From contig NZ_PVZV01000013.1 of assembly GCF_002995495.1 (NCBI RefSeq), positions 62,001 to 126,000 of the forward strand: 64,000 nt of DNA, in the 5' to 3' direction. Position 1 is the first letter of the stretch; every line of letters begins with the position of its first letter. The notes beneath the pieces are model-generated. The model had not been told where the DNA came from, did no database searches, and saw only the letters and a list, made by a program, of their open reading frames with translations. This DNA is from Actinocorallia populi. GTDB taxonomy: Bacteria > Actinomycetota > Actinomycetes > Streptosporangiales > Streptosporangiaceae. Below, in pieces: positions 24,732-33,242 of this stretch. A program made the translations under genes and the position numbers.

Positions 24732-24770
24732 ACGGAACGGGGCGGGAGCACGGCTCCCGCCCCGTTCCGT
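24732..24770 (+). terminator. Strong intercistronic hairpin after the binding-protein gene
   Basis: ACGGAACGGGGCGGGAGC (24732-24749) pairs perfectly with 24753-24770, an 18-bp stem with a 3-base loop, 12 bases after the stop. It lies inside the transporter operon. Likely roles are partial termination and 3' protection of the binding-protein mRNA. Confidence 0.7.
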
Positions 24771-24846
24771 GAAGAGGAGACGGGCATGGCACGCCGGACC
24801 ACCGGGCAGGCCATTTCATCCCACGGATTTCCGGAGAGGATCCAGG

Positions 24847-26367
24847 GTGGCACTTGAACTTCGGGGCATCACCAAGCGTTTCGGCTCGCTGGTGGCCAAC
24901 GACGCGATCGACCTGGAAGTCAGGCCGGGGGAGATCCACTGCCTGCTCGGTGAGAACGGCGCCGGCAAGTCGACGCTGATGAACATCCTCTACGGGCTCT
25001 ACCAGCCCGACGAGGGCGAGATCAGGGTGGGCGGCAGCCCGCTGCGGCTGGACGGCCCCCGCTCGGCGATCAACGCCGGGATCGGGATGGTCCACCAGCA
25101 CTTCATGCTCGTCCCGGTCTTCACCGTCGCCGAGAACGTCATGCTCGGCGACGAGCGGGTCAAGGGCCCCCTCCTCGACCAGGGCGCGGCCCGCCGGCAC
25201 GTCAGGGAGGTCTCCGAGCGCTACGGCCTGGCCGTCGACCCCGACGCGACCGTCGGCGACCTGCCCGTCGGCGTGCAGCAGCGCGTCGAGATCGTCAAGG
25301 CGCTCACCCGGAACGCCAAGATCCTCATCCTGGACGAGCCCACCGCGGTCCTCACCCCGCAGGAGACCCGCGAGCTGTTCACCGTCATGGGCCGCCTGCG
25401 CGAGGCGGGGACGGCCATCGTCTTCATCACCCACAAGCTCAAGGAGGTCAAGGCGATCGCCGACCGGATCACCGTGATCCGGCGCGGGAAGGTCGTCGGG
25501 ACCGCCGACCCGTCGGCGTCCGAGTCCGAGCTGGCCGCCCTGATGGTCGGCCGCCAGGTCCGGCTGAAGGTGGAGAAGGAGCCCGCGCGGGACACCGGCG
25601 CGGCGCCCGCCTTCTCCGTCCGCGACCTGACGGTGCGCAACCTCGCCGGGCAGGCCGTCGTGGACGGCGTCAGCCTCGACATCCGGCCGGGCGAGGTCCT
25701 GGGCGTCGCCGGGGTCCAGGGCAACGGGCAGACCGAGCTGACCCAGGCGGTCCTCGGGCTCATCGAGCCCGAGAGCGGCTCGATCGTGCTGGACGGCGCC
25801 GAGCTGACCGGGAGGAGCCCGCGGGAGCGGCTGCGCGCCGGGCTCGGCTTCGTGCCCGAGGACCGCGGCCACGACGGGCTCGTCGGCACCGCGAGCGTCG
25901 CCGAGAACCTCATCCTGGACCTGTACGACCGGCCGCCGTTCGGGCGGCGCGGCACGATGGACGTCCGGGAGGTCCGGCGCAACGCCGCGCAGCGGGTCGA
26001 GGAGTTCGACATCCGCACCACCTCCATCGAGCAGCCCGTCGGGGAGCTCTCCGGCGGCAACCAGCAGAAGGTCGTGGTGGCACGGGAGATGTCCCGGCCG
26101 CTGCGCATGCTGGTGATCTCCCAGCCGACCCGCGGCGTGGACGTCGGCGCGATGGAGTTCATCCACCAGCGGATCATCAGGGAGCGGGACCAGGGGCGGC
26201 CGGTCCTGCTGGTCTCCACCGAACTGGACGAGGTCATGGCGCTGTCCGACCGCGTCGCGGTGATGTACGGAGGAAAGATCGTGGCCGTCGTGCCGGCGGA
26301 CACCTCCACGGAGAAGATCGGCCTGCTCATGGCCGGAGCGAACCCCGAGGACGTCGTCGATGAGTGA
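24847..26367 (+). CDS. Nucleoside ABC transporter ATP-binding protein (two-domain, MglA/RbsA-like)
   Basis: A 506-residue ATPase with two fused nucleotide-binding domains. N-terminal domain: Walker A GENGAGKST near 37-45, signature VGVQQRVEI (degenerate), Walker B LILDEPTAVL, switch His in FITHKL. C-terminal domain: P-loop replaced by GVQGNGQTE near 297-305, with the signature LSGGNQQK and ISQPTRGVDVG. This asymmetry is normal for the sugar/nucleoside family. The GTG start at 24847 begins VALELRGITKRF; the frame is open further upstream but overlaps the hairpin. The next permease begins inside its last codons (8-base overlap). It energises the two permeases that follow. Confidence 0.93.
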   Translation: MALELRGITKRFGSLVANDAIDLEVRPGEIHCLLGENGAGKSTLMNILYGLYQPDEGEIRVGGSPLRLDGPRSAINAGIGMVHQHFMLVPVFTVAENVMLGDERVKGPLLDQGAARRHVREVSERYGLAVDPDATVGDLPVGVQQRVEIVKALTRNAKILILDEPTAVLTPQETRELFTVMGRLREAGTAIVFITHKLKEVKAIADRITVIRRGKVVGTADPSASESELAALMVGRQVRLKVEKEPARDTGAAPAFSVRDLTVRNLAGQAVVDGVSLDIRPGEVLGVAGVQGNGQTELTQAVLGLIEPESGSIVLDGAELTGRSPRERLRAGLGFVPEDRGHDGLVGTASVAENLILDLYDRPPFGRRGTMDVREVRRNAAQRVEEFDIRTTSIEQPVGELSGGNQQKVVVAREMSRPLRMLVISQPTRGVDVGAMEFIHQRIIRERDQGRPVLLVSTELDEVMALSDRVAVMYGGKIVAVVPADTSTEKIGLLMAGANPEDVVDE

Positions 26368-27634
26368 ACAGCCGACCGAGAAGAAGGCAGCGCCCGCGGG
26401 CGAGAAGGCGCCGCCCGGCGGCCTGAGGCGGGTGCTGGACGAGATCCTCCAGGGCTCGTGGCTGGTCACCGCGCTGGCCGTCGTCCTGGCGCTGTTCTTC
26501 GGCGCGATCATGATCATCGTCTCGGACGAGGAGGTGCGCGGCACCTTCTCGTACTTCTTCGCCGCGCCGGGCGACGCGCTCTCGGCGTCCTGGACCGCGG
26601 TCAGCGAGGCCTACGGGGCGTTGTTCCGCGGCGCGGTCTGGAACCCCGAGAGCTCCTGGAACGTGGCCACCGCGATCGCCCCGTTCAGCGAGACCCTCAC
26701 CGAGGCCACCCCGCTGCTGCTCGGCGGCCTGGCCATCGGCCTGGCGTTCCGCTCCGGGCTGTTCAACATCGGCGGCCAGGGCCAGCTGATCATGGGCGCG
26801 ATCTGCGCGACCCTCGTCGGTTTCACGGTGCAGGGCCCGGTCGTCGTCGCGGCCGTGCTCGCGGTGCTGGCCGGCATCGCCGGCGGCGCCCTGTACGGCG
26901 CGCTGGTCGGCCTCCTCAAGGCCAGGACGGGCGCGCACGAGGTGATCGTCACGATCATGCTCAACTACGTGGCCGTCTCCTTCCTGGTCTGGCTGATCAC
27001 CACCGACGCCGTCAAGAACCACGAGCGCAACGAGCCGCTGTCGAAGTCGGTGTCGGAGGCGGCCGAGCTGCCGCGGCTGCTGTCCTGGCTGCCCGAGGGC
27101 GGCGGGAGCCTGCGGCTGCACGCCGGCCTGCTGATCGCGGCCGCCGCGGTGTTCTTCTGCTGGTGGCTGCTCAACCGCTCGACCCTCGGCTTCGAGCTGC
27201 GCGCCGTCGGCGCCAACCCGACCGCCGCCCGCACCGCCGGCATGAGCGTGGGCAGGAGCCAGATCATGGCGATGCTCATCTCCGGCGGGCTGATGGGCAT
27301 CGTCGGCGCCACCCAGGTGCTGGGCACCGCCAACGCCAACAACGCGCTCACCCCCTCCATCGACGCGGGGCTGGGCTTCACCGCCATCACCGTGGCGCTG
27401 CTGGGCCGCGCCTCGCCGGTCGGGACGGTGTTCGCCGCGATCCTGTTCGGCGCGCTGCAGGCCGGCGGCCGCGCCATGCAGGCCTCGTCCGGGGTCTCCA
27501 TCGAGATCGTGACGGTCATCCAGGCGCTCATCGTGCTGTTCGTGGCCGCGCCGCCGCTGGTCCGCGGCCTCTTCCGCCTCAAGGGCGCCGGAGGGTCGAA
27601 GGCCGCACTCGCTTCGAAGGGATGGAACGGATGA
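26360..27634 (+). CDS. Nucleoside ABC transporter permease 1 (NupP/YufP-like)
   Basis: A 424-residue BPD_transp_2-type permease with about nine hydrophobic segments. A charged N-terminal tail (about 1-28) and a first helix (about 33-52) precede an extracellular stretch, then the conserved core LLLGGLAIGLAFRSGLFNIGGQGQ (quoted as the family fold marker in blocks) and GALVGLLKARTGAHEVIVTIML. The VGANPTAARTAGMSVG cytoplasmic loop is the ATPase contact found across this family. The start overlaps the ATPase gene, and the stop overlaps permease 2 as ATGA. The pair of dissimilar permeases forms the transmembrane channel for nucleosides delivered by the BMP lipoprotein. Confidence 0.92.
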   Translation: MSEQPTEKKAAPAGEKAPPGGLRRVLDEILQGSWLVTALAVVLALFFGAIMIIVSDEEVRGTFSYFFAAPGDALSASWTAVSEAYGALFRGAVWNPESSWNVATAIAPFSETLTEATPLLLGGLAIGLAFRSGLFNIGGQGQLIMGAICATLVGFTVQGPVVVAAVLAVLAGIAGGALYGALVGLLKARTGAHEVIVTIMLNYVAVSFLVWLITTDAVKNHERNEPLSKSVSEAAELPRLLSWLPEGGGSLRLHAGLLIAAAAVFFCWWLLNRSTLGFELRAVGANPTAARTAGMSVGRSQIMAMLISGGLMGIVGATQVLGTANANNALTPSIDAGLGFTAITVALLGRASPVGTVFAAILFGALQAGGRAMQASSGVSIEIVTVIQALIVLFVAAPPLVRGLFRLKGAGGSKAALASKGWNG

Positions 27635-28920
27635 CGGCCACGGTGCTGCCTCCGGAGAACCTCGCCCCGACCGGGGCGGGCGTGCAGCGGGGCCGCCTCT
27701 ACGGCGGCATCGCGATGATCGTCGTCGGTCTGTACGGGGTCTGGGCGTTCGGCCTGGGCAGCCGCACCTCCGGCGTCGACACCCGGTTCGTGCTGAACCT
27801 CAGCAACGCCACCGGCCTGACGCTGCCGGACCTGACGTTCCCCGCCGGGCCCGTCGCGCTGGTGCTGGCGGTCCTGGCCGCGCTGTGCGGAGCGGCGAAG
27901 CTGGCGCTCCCGCTGTCCGGCCGGCGCAACGCCGCGGTGATGGGCGTGTTCCTGCTCAGCTACGTGCTGGCCTTCCTGGTCTGGGCCGCGGCGGGGCAGA
28001 GCCTGAACCTCGCGGCCGTCCTGGAGGCGACGGTCCTGGCCGCCGTCCCGCTCGTCCTCGGCGCGCTGGCCGGCGTGATGGGCGAGCGCTCCGGCGTCAT
28101 CAACGTCGGCATCGAGGGCCAGTTCCTGCTGGGCGCCTGCACCGCGGCCTTCACCGCGTCCCTGACGGGCTCCCTGTGGGCCGGCATGGCCGCGGGCTGC
28201 CTCGCGGGCGGCCTGTTCGGGCTGCTGCTGGCCGTCTTCGCCCAGCGCTACCTGGTGGAGCAGGTCGTCCTGGGCGTCGTCCTGACCATGCTGGCCACCG
28301 GCCTGACGGGCTTCTTCTACGAGAGCGTCATGCAGCGCGACAGCATCACCTACAACCAGGCGCTGTCCTTCCCCGACCTCGAGATCCCGCTGCTGTCGAA
28401 GCTCCCGCTGATCGGCCCGGTGCTGTTCGACCAGAACATCATCGTCTACCTGGCGATGGCGCTCATCGCGCTCGTGCACGTCGCCCTGTTCCGCACCCGC
28501 TGGGGCCTGCGCACCCGCGCGGTCGGCGAGCACCCCACCGCCGCCGACACCGTGGGCATCAACGTGATCCGCACCCGCTACCTCAACATGTTCGCCGCCG
28601 GCCTCATCGCCGGACTCGGCGGCGTCTGGCTCACCATCGGCCTGAACATCAGCTTCAACAAGAACATGGCCGCGGGACAGGGCTTCATCGCCCTCGCCGC
28701 CGTCATCTTCGGCCGCTGGTCACCCGTCGGCGCCCTGTGGGCGGCACTCCTCTTCGGCTTCGCCGGCGGCCTCTCCACCGCCGTCCAGCCGCTGCAGACC
28801 CCCGTCCCCACCTCCTTCCTGACCATGCTCCCCTACCTCGCCACGATCTTCGCCGTCGCCGGCCTCGTCGGCCACGTCCGAGCACCCGCCGCCGACGGCC
28901 AGCCCTACACCAAGGGCTGA
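27631..28920 (+). CDS. Nucleoside ABC transporter permease 2 (NupQ/YufQ-like)
   Basis: A 429-residue partner permease. It carries three extra N-terminal hydrophobic segments (about 22-40, 68-88 and 100-120) before the family core beginning LVLGALAGVMGERSGVINVGIEG near residue 135-157. The cytoplasmic coupling loop VGEHPTAADTVGINVI and the late FIALAAVIFGRWSPVGALWAA helix are typical. The ATGA overlap with permease 1 shows coupled expression. Last gene of the transporter operon; no clear terminator hairpin was seen in the 90 bases before the Uma2-like gene, so readthrough is possible. Confidence 0.92.
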   Translation: MTATVLPPENLAPTGAGVQRGRLYGGIAMIVVGLYGVWAFGLGSRTSGVDTRFVLNLSNATGLTLPDLTFPAGPVALVLAVLAALCGAAKLALPLSGRRNAAVMGVFLLSYVLAFLVWAAAGQSLNLAAVLEATVLAAVPLVLGALAGVMGERSGVINVGIEGQFLLGACTAAFTASLTGSLWAGMAAGCLAGGLFGLLLAVFAQRYLVEQVVLGVVLTMLATGLTGFFYESVMQRDSITYNQALSFPDLEIPLLSKLPLIGPVLFDQNIIVYLAMALIALVHVALFRTRWGLRTRAVGEHPTAADTVGINVIRTRYLNMFAAGLIAGLGGVWLTIGLNISFNKNMAAGQGFIALAAVIFGRWSPVGALWAALLFGFAGGLSTAVQPLQTPVPTSFLTMLPYLATIFAVAGLVGHVRAPAADGQPYTKG

Positions 28921-29010
28921 CCGGCGGAAACGCAAAAGATCTACCTGGCGGAAAGCGGTGAACTACGTACGCTGGGCGGTGACCCTTCCCTACGATCTGG
29001 AGGTCAGGAC

Positions 29011-29685
29011 GTGAACGAGGGGACACCTACAGTGATCAACGCTGTCGTCCGCGAAAACACCTCCATCGACCTCCCGGACACTCCGCATGCCCTGTTCGTG
29101 CGGGGGGAGCTGGCCGATGCGGTCGGTGCGCCCGAAGGGGCCCGTGTCGAGGTCGTCGGGGGAGAGGTCATCGTGTCACCAGCACCGTCGGTCGGGCACG
29201 CGAAGATCGTCTGGTACGTCGCCCAGGCCTTCGCCAGGCAGGAGGGCGCCGACCACGAGTGGGAATGCCTGTCAGGGCCGAACCTCGACCTGGTCGAGGC
29301 GGAGAAGAAGTACGGCGCCATACCCGATCTGGTGGTGGGGGAGGCACCGGAGGCCGAACTGTCCCTCCAGCCCGAGGTGAGCTGTCTGGTCTCGGATGAG
29401 GTCGAGCTGGTGATGGAGGTGACCTCGCCGAGCAACGCCTGCCATGACCGTCCGCCGCGCGACGGCCGTGCCACCAAGTGGAACGGATACGCACGAGCGG
29501 AGGTCCCTTACTACCTACTGGTCGACCGGGATCCGAAGGTCGCACAGGTGGTGCTCTACACGATCCCCGACGCGGCCGCCGGAGCCTACCTGGACAAGCA
29601 GGTGTGGTCCTTCGGAGAGGACGTCGTGCTCCCCGACCCCTTCAGGCTGAGGATCCCCACGCACAAGTGGGCGCTCTGGGGATGA
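29011..29685 (+). CDS. Uma2-family (DUF820) nuclease-like protein, second copy
   Basis: A 224-residue Uma2/DUF820 protein, clearly diverged from the one at 6192-6755. Conserved elements: RVEVVGGEVIVSPAPSVGHAKIV, GAIPDLVVGEAPEAE with the first acidic residue, ELVMEVTSPSNACHDR with the second, then KWNGYARAEVPYYLLVDRDP with the lysine and family YLLVD strand. All PD-(D/E)XK-like positions are therefore present in this copy. The GTG has GGAGG eight bases upstream, and a possible TACGAT -10 lies at 28991-28996. It ends 12 bases from the convergent OmpA-like gene. Function in vivo is unknown. Confidence 0.82.
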   Translation: MNEGTPTVINAVVRENTSIDLPDTPHALFVRGELADAVGAPEGARVEVVGGEVIVSPAPSVGHAKIVWYVAQAFARQEGADHEWECLSGPNLDLVEAEKKYGAIPDLVVGEAPEAELSLQPEVSCLVSDEVELVMEVTSPSNACHDRPPRDGRATKWNGYARAEVPYYLLVDRDPKVAQVVLYTIPDAAAGAYLDKQVWSFGEDVVLPDPFRLRIPTHKWALWG

Positions 29686-29697
29686 ACGCGGTCCGGG

Positions 29698-31137
29698 TCA
29701 CTGCGGCACGGGGGCGGCGGGGAGGTCGGCTATCTCGGCGGTGACGGGGCCCGAGGGGGTCTGGACCAGGGCCCAGAAGTGCTTGGTCTGGGCGGGGGCG
29801 AACCGGTCGGCGCCCAGGGCGATGCCGGAGGTCTTGGTGCACAGGCAGAGCTGGGCCCAGCCCTGGGTGGGGGTGCCCAGGAGGTAGCGGGCCGGGGGGA
29901 TGCGGCGGTCGCCGTCGACGAGCTTGGCGTTCGCGGCGGCCCAGAAGCGGAACTTCAGCCAGGTGCGCTCGGTGTCGTCGGTGAGGCGGCGCAGGGAGAC
30001 CTGGCTCTGGCCCGTGTTGGTCAGGGCGTAGGTGAGCAGGGACAGCCCGCCGCCCACCTGGACCAGGGGGTCCACGGTCAGGGTGAAGCCGTCCCGCGGG
30101 GCGGCGGGAGCGGCCGGGGCGGTCGTGGCGGGGCGCGGCTCGGGTTTCTCGGCCCGGGTGAAGGTGATGGTCACCCGGCGGTTGCGGCGGCGGCCCTCCG
30201 GGGTGGTGTTGGGGTACAGGGGCCGGGACGAGCCGAAGCCCTCGGTCGTGAAGGCGGCCCCGGGGAGCAGGGACTTCAGGCGCGCGGCGACGGCGTCGGC
30301 GCGGCGGCGGGACAGCGGGGTGTTGACCGCGGCGGTGCCGGTGGAGTCGGCGTGGCCCTCGACCTTGACGGCGCCGCCCGGGATCCGGCCGGCGGTCCGC
30401 TCGATGAGATCACCGGCGGCGGCGGTCAGGGCGTGGGAGCCGGTGGCGAACAGCACGTCCGCCGACAGGCTGACCTCGACCTCCTCGCCGTCGTCGCGCA
30501 GCTCGCTGTCGTCGTCCTCCGAGTGGGCGTCCACGGGGTAGGAGACGACCTCGCCGACCGGCTCGGGGAAGCCCTGGCCCGACGGCGGGGCGTCGCTGAT
30601 CGGGATGTTCGGCAGCGGCGGCGACATCGGGGTCAGCAGGGTGGCCGTCCTCGCGCCGCCGGACGGGGCGGGCAGGACCGCGAAGAACGTCTCGTGCTCG
30701 CCCGGCTTCAGGAAGGAGCTCAGCGAGCTCTCCGCGACGCTGCACACGCAGCCGTCCTCGCCCTGCAGGGGCTTCACCACGCGGCGGGCCGCGGCGTCCA
30801 GGAGGAAGATGCCGCCCGCGCGGTCCATGTCGGGGGTCGCGTCGGTGTCGTCCGCCAGGTGGTTCAGCGGGTCGAAGTCCACGGTGTCGTTGTTCGTCAC
30901 CCGGATCTGCGCGAGGACGTGGTCGCCGCCGTGGCGGTTGAGCCCGACGACCTCCAGGCGGGCCTTGACCCTGGTGTCGACGTCCACCGAGGCCAGCGCC
31001 CGCGGGCCCGCCGGGCCGGACGGCCCGGACGAGGCGGGAGGCGCGCCGTCCCGCGGCGGCGGGGCGGCCGGCGGGTCCTCGGTACTGCTGCAGCCGACGG
31101 CCAGGACGAGCAGGGCGGCGATCGGAAGCACGCGCAT
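29698..31137 (-). CDS. OmpA-domain lipoprotein
   Basis: A 479-residue exported protein. The signal peptide ends in a lipobox (LAVGC, Cys near 16). After a Pro/Ser-rich linker there is an extracellular domain (about 48-190) with a Cys pair in DGCVCSV. An OmpA-like peptidoglycan-associating domain lies at about 225-330 (VLFATGSHALTA, KVEGHADSTG, LSRRRADAVAARL, GFGSSRPLYPN, RRRNRRVTITF). A second extracellular domain (about 350-479) with CLC near 445 resembles the first, so the protein has a duplicated domain flanking the OmpA module. OmpA domains are unusual outside diderms but occur in mycobacterial ArfA and some actinobacteria. It probably tethers the membrane to peptidoglycan. Confidence 0.85.
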   Translation of the reverse strand: MRVLPIAALLVLAVGCSSTEDPPAAPPPRDGAPPASSGPSGPAGPRALASVDVDTRVKARLEVVGLNRHGGDHVLAQIRVTNNDTVDFDPLNHLADDTDATPDMDRAGGIFLLDAAARRVVKPLQGEDGCVCSVAESSLSSFLKPGEHETFFAVLPAPSGGARTATLLTPMSPPLPNIPISDAPPSGQGFPEPVGEVVSYPVDAHSEDDDSELRDDGEEVEVSLSADVLFATGSHALTAAAGDLIERTAGRIPGGAVKVEGHADSTGTAAVNTPLSRRRADAVAARLKSLLPGAAFTTEGFGSSRPLYPNTTPEGRRRNRRVTITFTRAEKPEPRPATTAPAAPAAPRDGFTLTVDPLVQVGGGLSLLTYALTNTGQSQVSLRRLTDDTERTWLKFRFWAAANAKLVDGDRRIPPARYLLGTPTQGWAQLCLCTKTSGIALGADRFAPAQTKHFWALVQTPSGPVTAEIADLPAAPVPQ

Positions 31138-31228
31138 CGCGGTCTCCCTCGGGAGGGGGCAGTAACCGCCATTCGATCACTTTTGCCCGCCCCAGGTCCA
31201 TGGATGAGGCGCGGGAGGAAGGCCGCAC

Positions 31229-31234
31229 TATCTT
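31229..31234 (+). promoter_or_regulatory. Leaderless-type -10 box of the PH-domain-like gene
   Basis: TATCTT ends six bases before ATG 31241. The intervening GGAAGG would be too close to the start to work as a ribosome-binding site, so transcription probably begins at the ATG. Confidence 0.45.
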
Positions 31235-31240
31235 GGAAGG

Positions 31241-31792
31241 ATGAAGCCGTTCCGTTCCGCCGCAGGGTCCATCGTGAGCTGGGTGTGGCTGGCCGTCGCC
31301 GCGGTCGCCCTGGTGGACGTGGCGATACGGGGCAGGGACCGGGCGTCGGCGATCGCCGCCGCGGTGCTGCTGCTCGGCTGCGGCCTGGCCTACGCGCTGG
31401 GGTTGCGGCCCAGGGTGGTCGCGGAGAAGTCCGCGCTGGCGGTCCACAACCCGTTCCGCACCACGCGGCTGCCCTGGAAGCGGATCGAGGAGATCCGGCC
31501 GGGCCGCGTGCTGAGCGTCACCTGGGACGGCGGACGGGTCGAGGCGTGGGCGGTGCAGTCCTCGGCGCGCGCCGCCGCGCGGGCGAGGCGGGCCGAGCCG
31601 GACCCGCGGCTGCCGGGCAGGCTGGCGGAGCAGGCGGCCGGGCGCACTCCCGTCGACTTCGCGGCCGAGCAACTGGAGGAGGTGCGCGCCCGGTCCGAGG
31701 GCGACGGCGAGGTCGCCGTCACCTGGTCCTGGCCCGCCCTGCTGGCCGTGCTCGCGCCGCTGGGCGCGCTGGCGGCCCTGCTGGTGGGGTGA
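31241..31792 (+). CDS. Membrane protein with bacterial PH-like domain
   Basis: A 183-residue protein with two N-terminal helices (about 12-30 and 36-54), a central soluble segment (about 58-150) and a C-terminal helix (about 163-182). The segment SALAVHNPFRTTRLPWKRIEEIRPGRVLSVTW, read in blocks, has the strand pattern of bacterial PH (bPH2-type) domains, often membrane-anchored and of unknown function. It is divergent from the OmpA-domain lipoprotein and ends 8 bases from the convergent lpdA-type gene. Mycobacterial genomes have PH-domain membrane proteins in similar settings, but I do not assign a role. Confidence 0.72.
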   Translation: MKPFRSAAGSIVSWVWLAVAAVALVDVAIRGRDRASAIAAAVLLLGCGLAYALGLRPRVVAEKSALAVHNPFRTTRLPWKRIEEIRPGRVLSVTWDGGRVEAWAVQSSARAAARARRAEPDPRLPGRLAEQAAGRTPVDFAAEQLEEVRARSEGDGEVAVTWSWPALLAVLAPLGALAALLVG

Positions 31793-31799
31793 GCCCCCC

Positions 31800-33188
31800 T
31801 CAGTAGGCGGAGTCGACCGTGAGCCGGTTGGCGGCCTCCTGGATGCTGCCCGAGAGCGACGGGTAGACGGTGAAGGTGTGTGCGAGCTGGTCGACGGTCA
31901 GGTGCTGCTGCACCGCCACGGCCAGGGTCATGATCAGTTCGCTGGCGCGCGGCGAGACGATCACGCCGCCCAGCACGATGCCGGTGGAGCGGCGGCAGAA
32001 CAGCTTGATGAAGCCGTCCTCGGAGCCCTGCATCTTGGCCCGCGCGTTGGTGTTCAGCGGCAGCATGACCGTGCGGGCGTCGACCTCGCAGTTGTCGACC
32101 ATCTGCTGGGTGACGCCGACCGAGGCGACCTCGGGGTCGGTGAAGATGTTGGAGCTGACCCAGCCGAGCTTCAGCGGCTGGACGGCCTCGCCGAGCGCGT
32201 GCCAGACCGCGATCCGGCCCTGCATGGCCGCCACCGAGGCCAGCGCGAGGATGCCGGTGCAGTCGCCGGCGGCGTAGATGTTGGGCACCGAGGTGCGGGA
32301 GACCTTGTCGGTCTCGACGTAGCCGCCGGGGCCCAGCTTCACGCCGGCCTTCTCCAGCCCGATGCCGCGGGTGTTGGGGACCATGCCGACGGTCATCAGG
32401 CAGTGCGAGCCGCGCACCTTGCGGCCGTCCTCCAGGGTCACCACGACGCCGTCCCCCGACCGCTCCACGGCGCCCGCGCGGGAGCGGCTCAGCAGGTTCA
32501 TGCCGCGCCTCCGGTAGACCTCCTCGAGCACGGAGGCGGCCTCGGCGTCCTGGGACGGCAGGATGCGGTCGCGGGAGGAGACCAGCGTCACCTTCGAGCC
32601 CAGGCTCAGGTAGGCGCCGGCGAACTCGGCGCCGGTGACGCCGGACCCGACCACGATCAGCTCCTCGGGCAGCTCGTCGAGGTCGTACAGCTGGCGCCAG
32701 GTGAGGATGCGCTCGCCGTCCGGCTCGGCGCCGGGCAGCACCCGCGGGGTCGCGCCGGTGGCGATGATGACCATGTCGGCCTCGATGCGGCGGTCGCCGA
32801 CGACCACGGCGCGCGGGCCGTCCAGCCGCCCCTCGCCGCGGACGATCTTGACCTCCTCGTAGCCGAGCCGGTCGGCCACGTCGAAGGACTGGGCGCGGGC
32901 CAGGTCCTTGACCCGCCTGTTGATCAGCGGCAGGTCCGCGGCGACGCCGCCCACCTCGCCGTCGGGGCCGCCGTCGAACCGCACGCCCAGCTGGGCCGAC
33001 TCGCTGAGCACCGACATGCGGACGGAGGTCGCGATCAGGGTCTTGGACGGGACGCAGTCGTAGAGGACGCTCGCTCCGCCGGGCCCGTCCCGCTCCACGA
33101 CGGTCACGTCCGCACCCAGCCGTGCCGCGACGAGGGCGGCCTCATACCCGCCCGGTCCTCCACCCAGAATTACGATACGCGTGCTCAC
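31800..33188 (-). CDS. lpdA: NAD(P)H-quinone dehydrogenase, LpdA-type flavoprotein
   Basis: A 462-residue pyridine-nucleotide-disulfide-reductase fold protein that most resembles mycobacterial LpdA, an FAD enzyme reducing quinones with NAD(P)H. FAD motif: VILGGGPGGYEAALVAA. The redox disulfide of true lipoamide dehydrogenases is broken: GASVLYDCVPSK has Ser40 where the first Cys should be and keeps only Cys45. The C-terminal His-Glu dyad is also missing (FTVYPSLSGSIQEA). NAD motif: VVGSGVTGAEFAGAY; second FAD motif: NIYAAGDCTG. I chose GTG 33188 (MSTRIVILGGG, as in homologues): an AAGAAT -10 box ends seven bases before it and overlaps the alternative ATG at 33197. Confidence 0.9.
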   Translation of the reverse strand: MSTRIVILGGGPGGYEAALVAARLGADVTVVERDGPGGASVLYDCVPSKTLIATSVRMSVLSESAQLGVRFDGGPDGEVGGVAADLPLINRRVKDLARAQSFDVADRLGYEEVKIVRGEGRLDGPRAVVVGDRRIEADMVIIATGATPRVLPGAEPDGERILTWRQLYDLDELPEELIVVGSGVTGAEFAGAYLSLGSKVTLVSSRDRILPSQDAEAASVLEEVYRRRGMNLLSRSRAGAVERSGDGVVVTLEDGRKVRGSHCLMTVGMVPNTRGIGLEKAGVKLGPGGYVETDKVSRTSVPNIYAAGDCTGILALASVAAMQGRIAVWHALGEAVQPLKLGWVSSNIFTDPEVASVGVTQQMVDNCEVDARTVMLPLNTNARAKMQGSEDGFIKLFCRRSTGIVLGGVIVSPRASELIMTLAVAVQQHLTVDQLAHTFTVYPSLSGSIQEAANRLTVDSAY

Positions 33189-33195
33189 AACGCCC

Positions 33196-33234
33196 ATTCT
33201 TTCTTACGAAGGTCGATGGATGGGCCGGTACGCT
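33196..33234. promoter_or_regulatory. Divergent leaderless-type promoters of lpdA and the gamma-glutamylcyclotransferase gene
   Basis: Minus strand: AAGAAT (33201-33196) then seven bases to GTG 33188. Plus strand: TACGCT (33229-33234) then eight bases to GTG 33243. The two promoters are back-to-back in a 54-bp interval. Confidence 0.4.
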
Positions 33235-33242
33235 AGGTCAGC

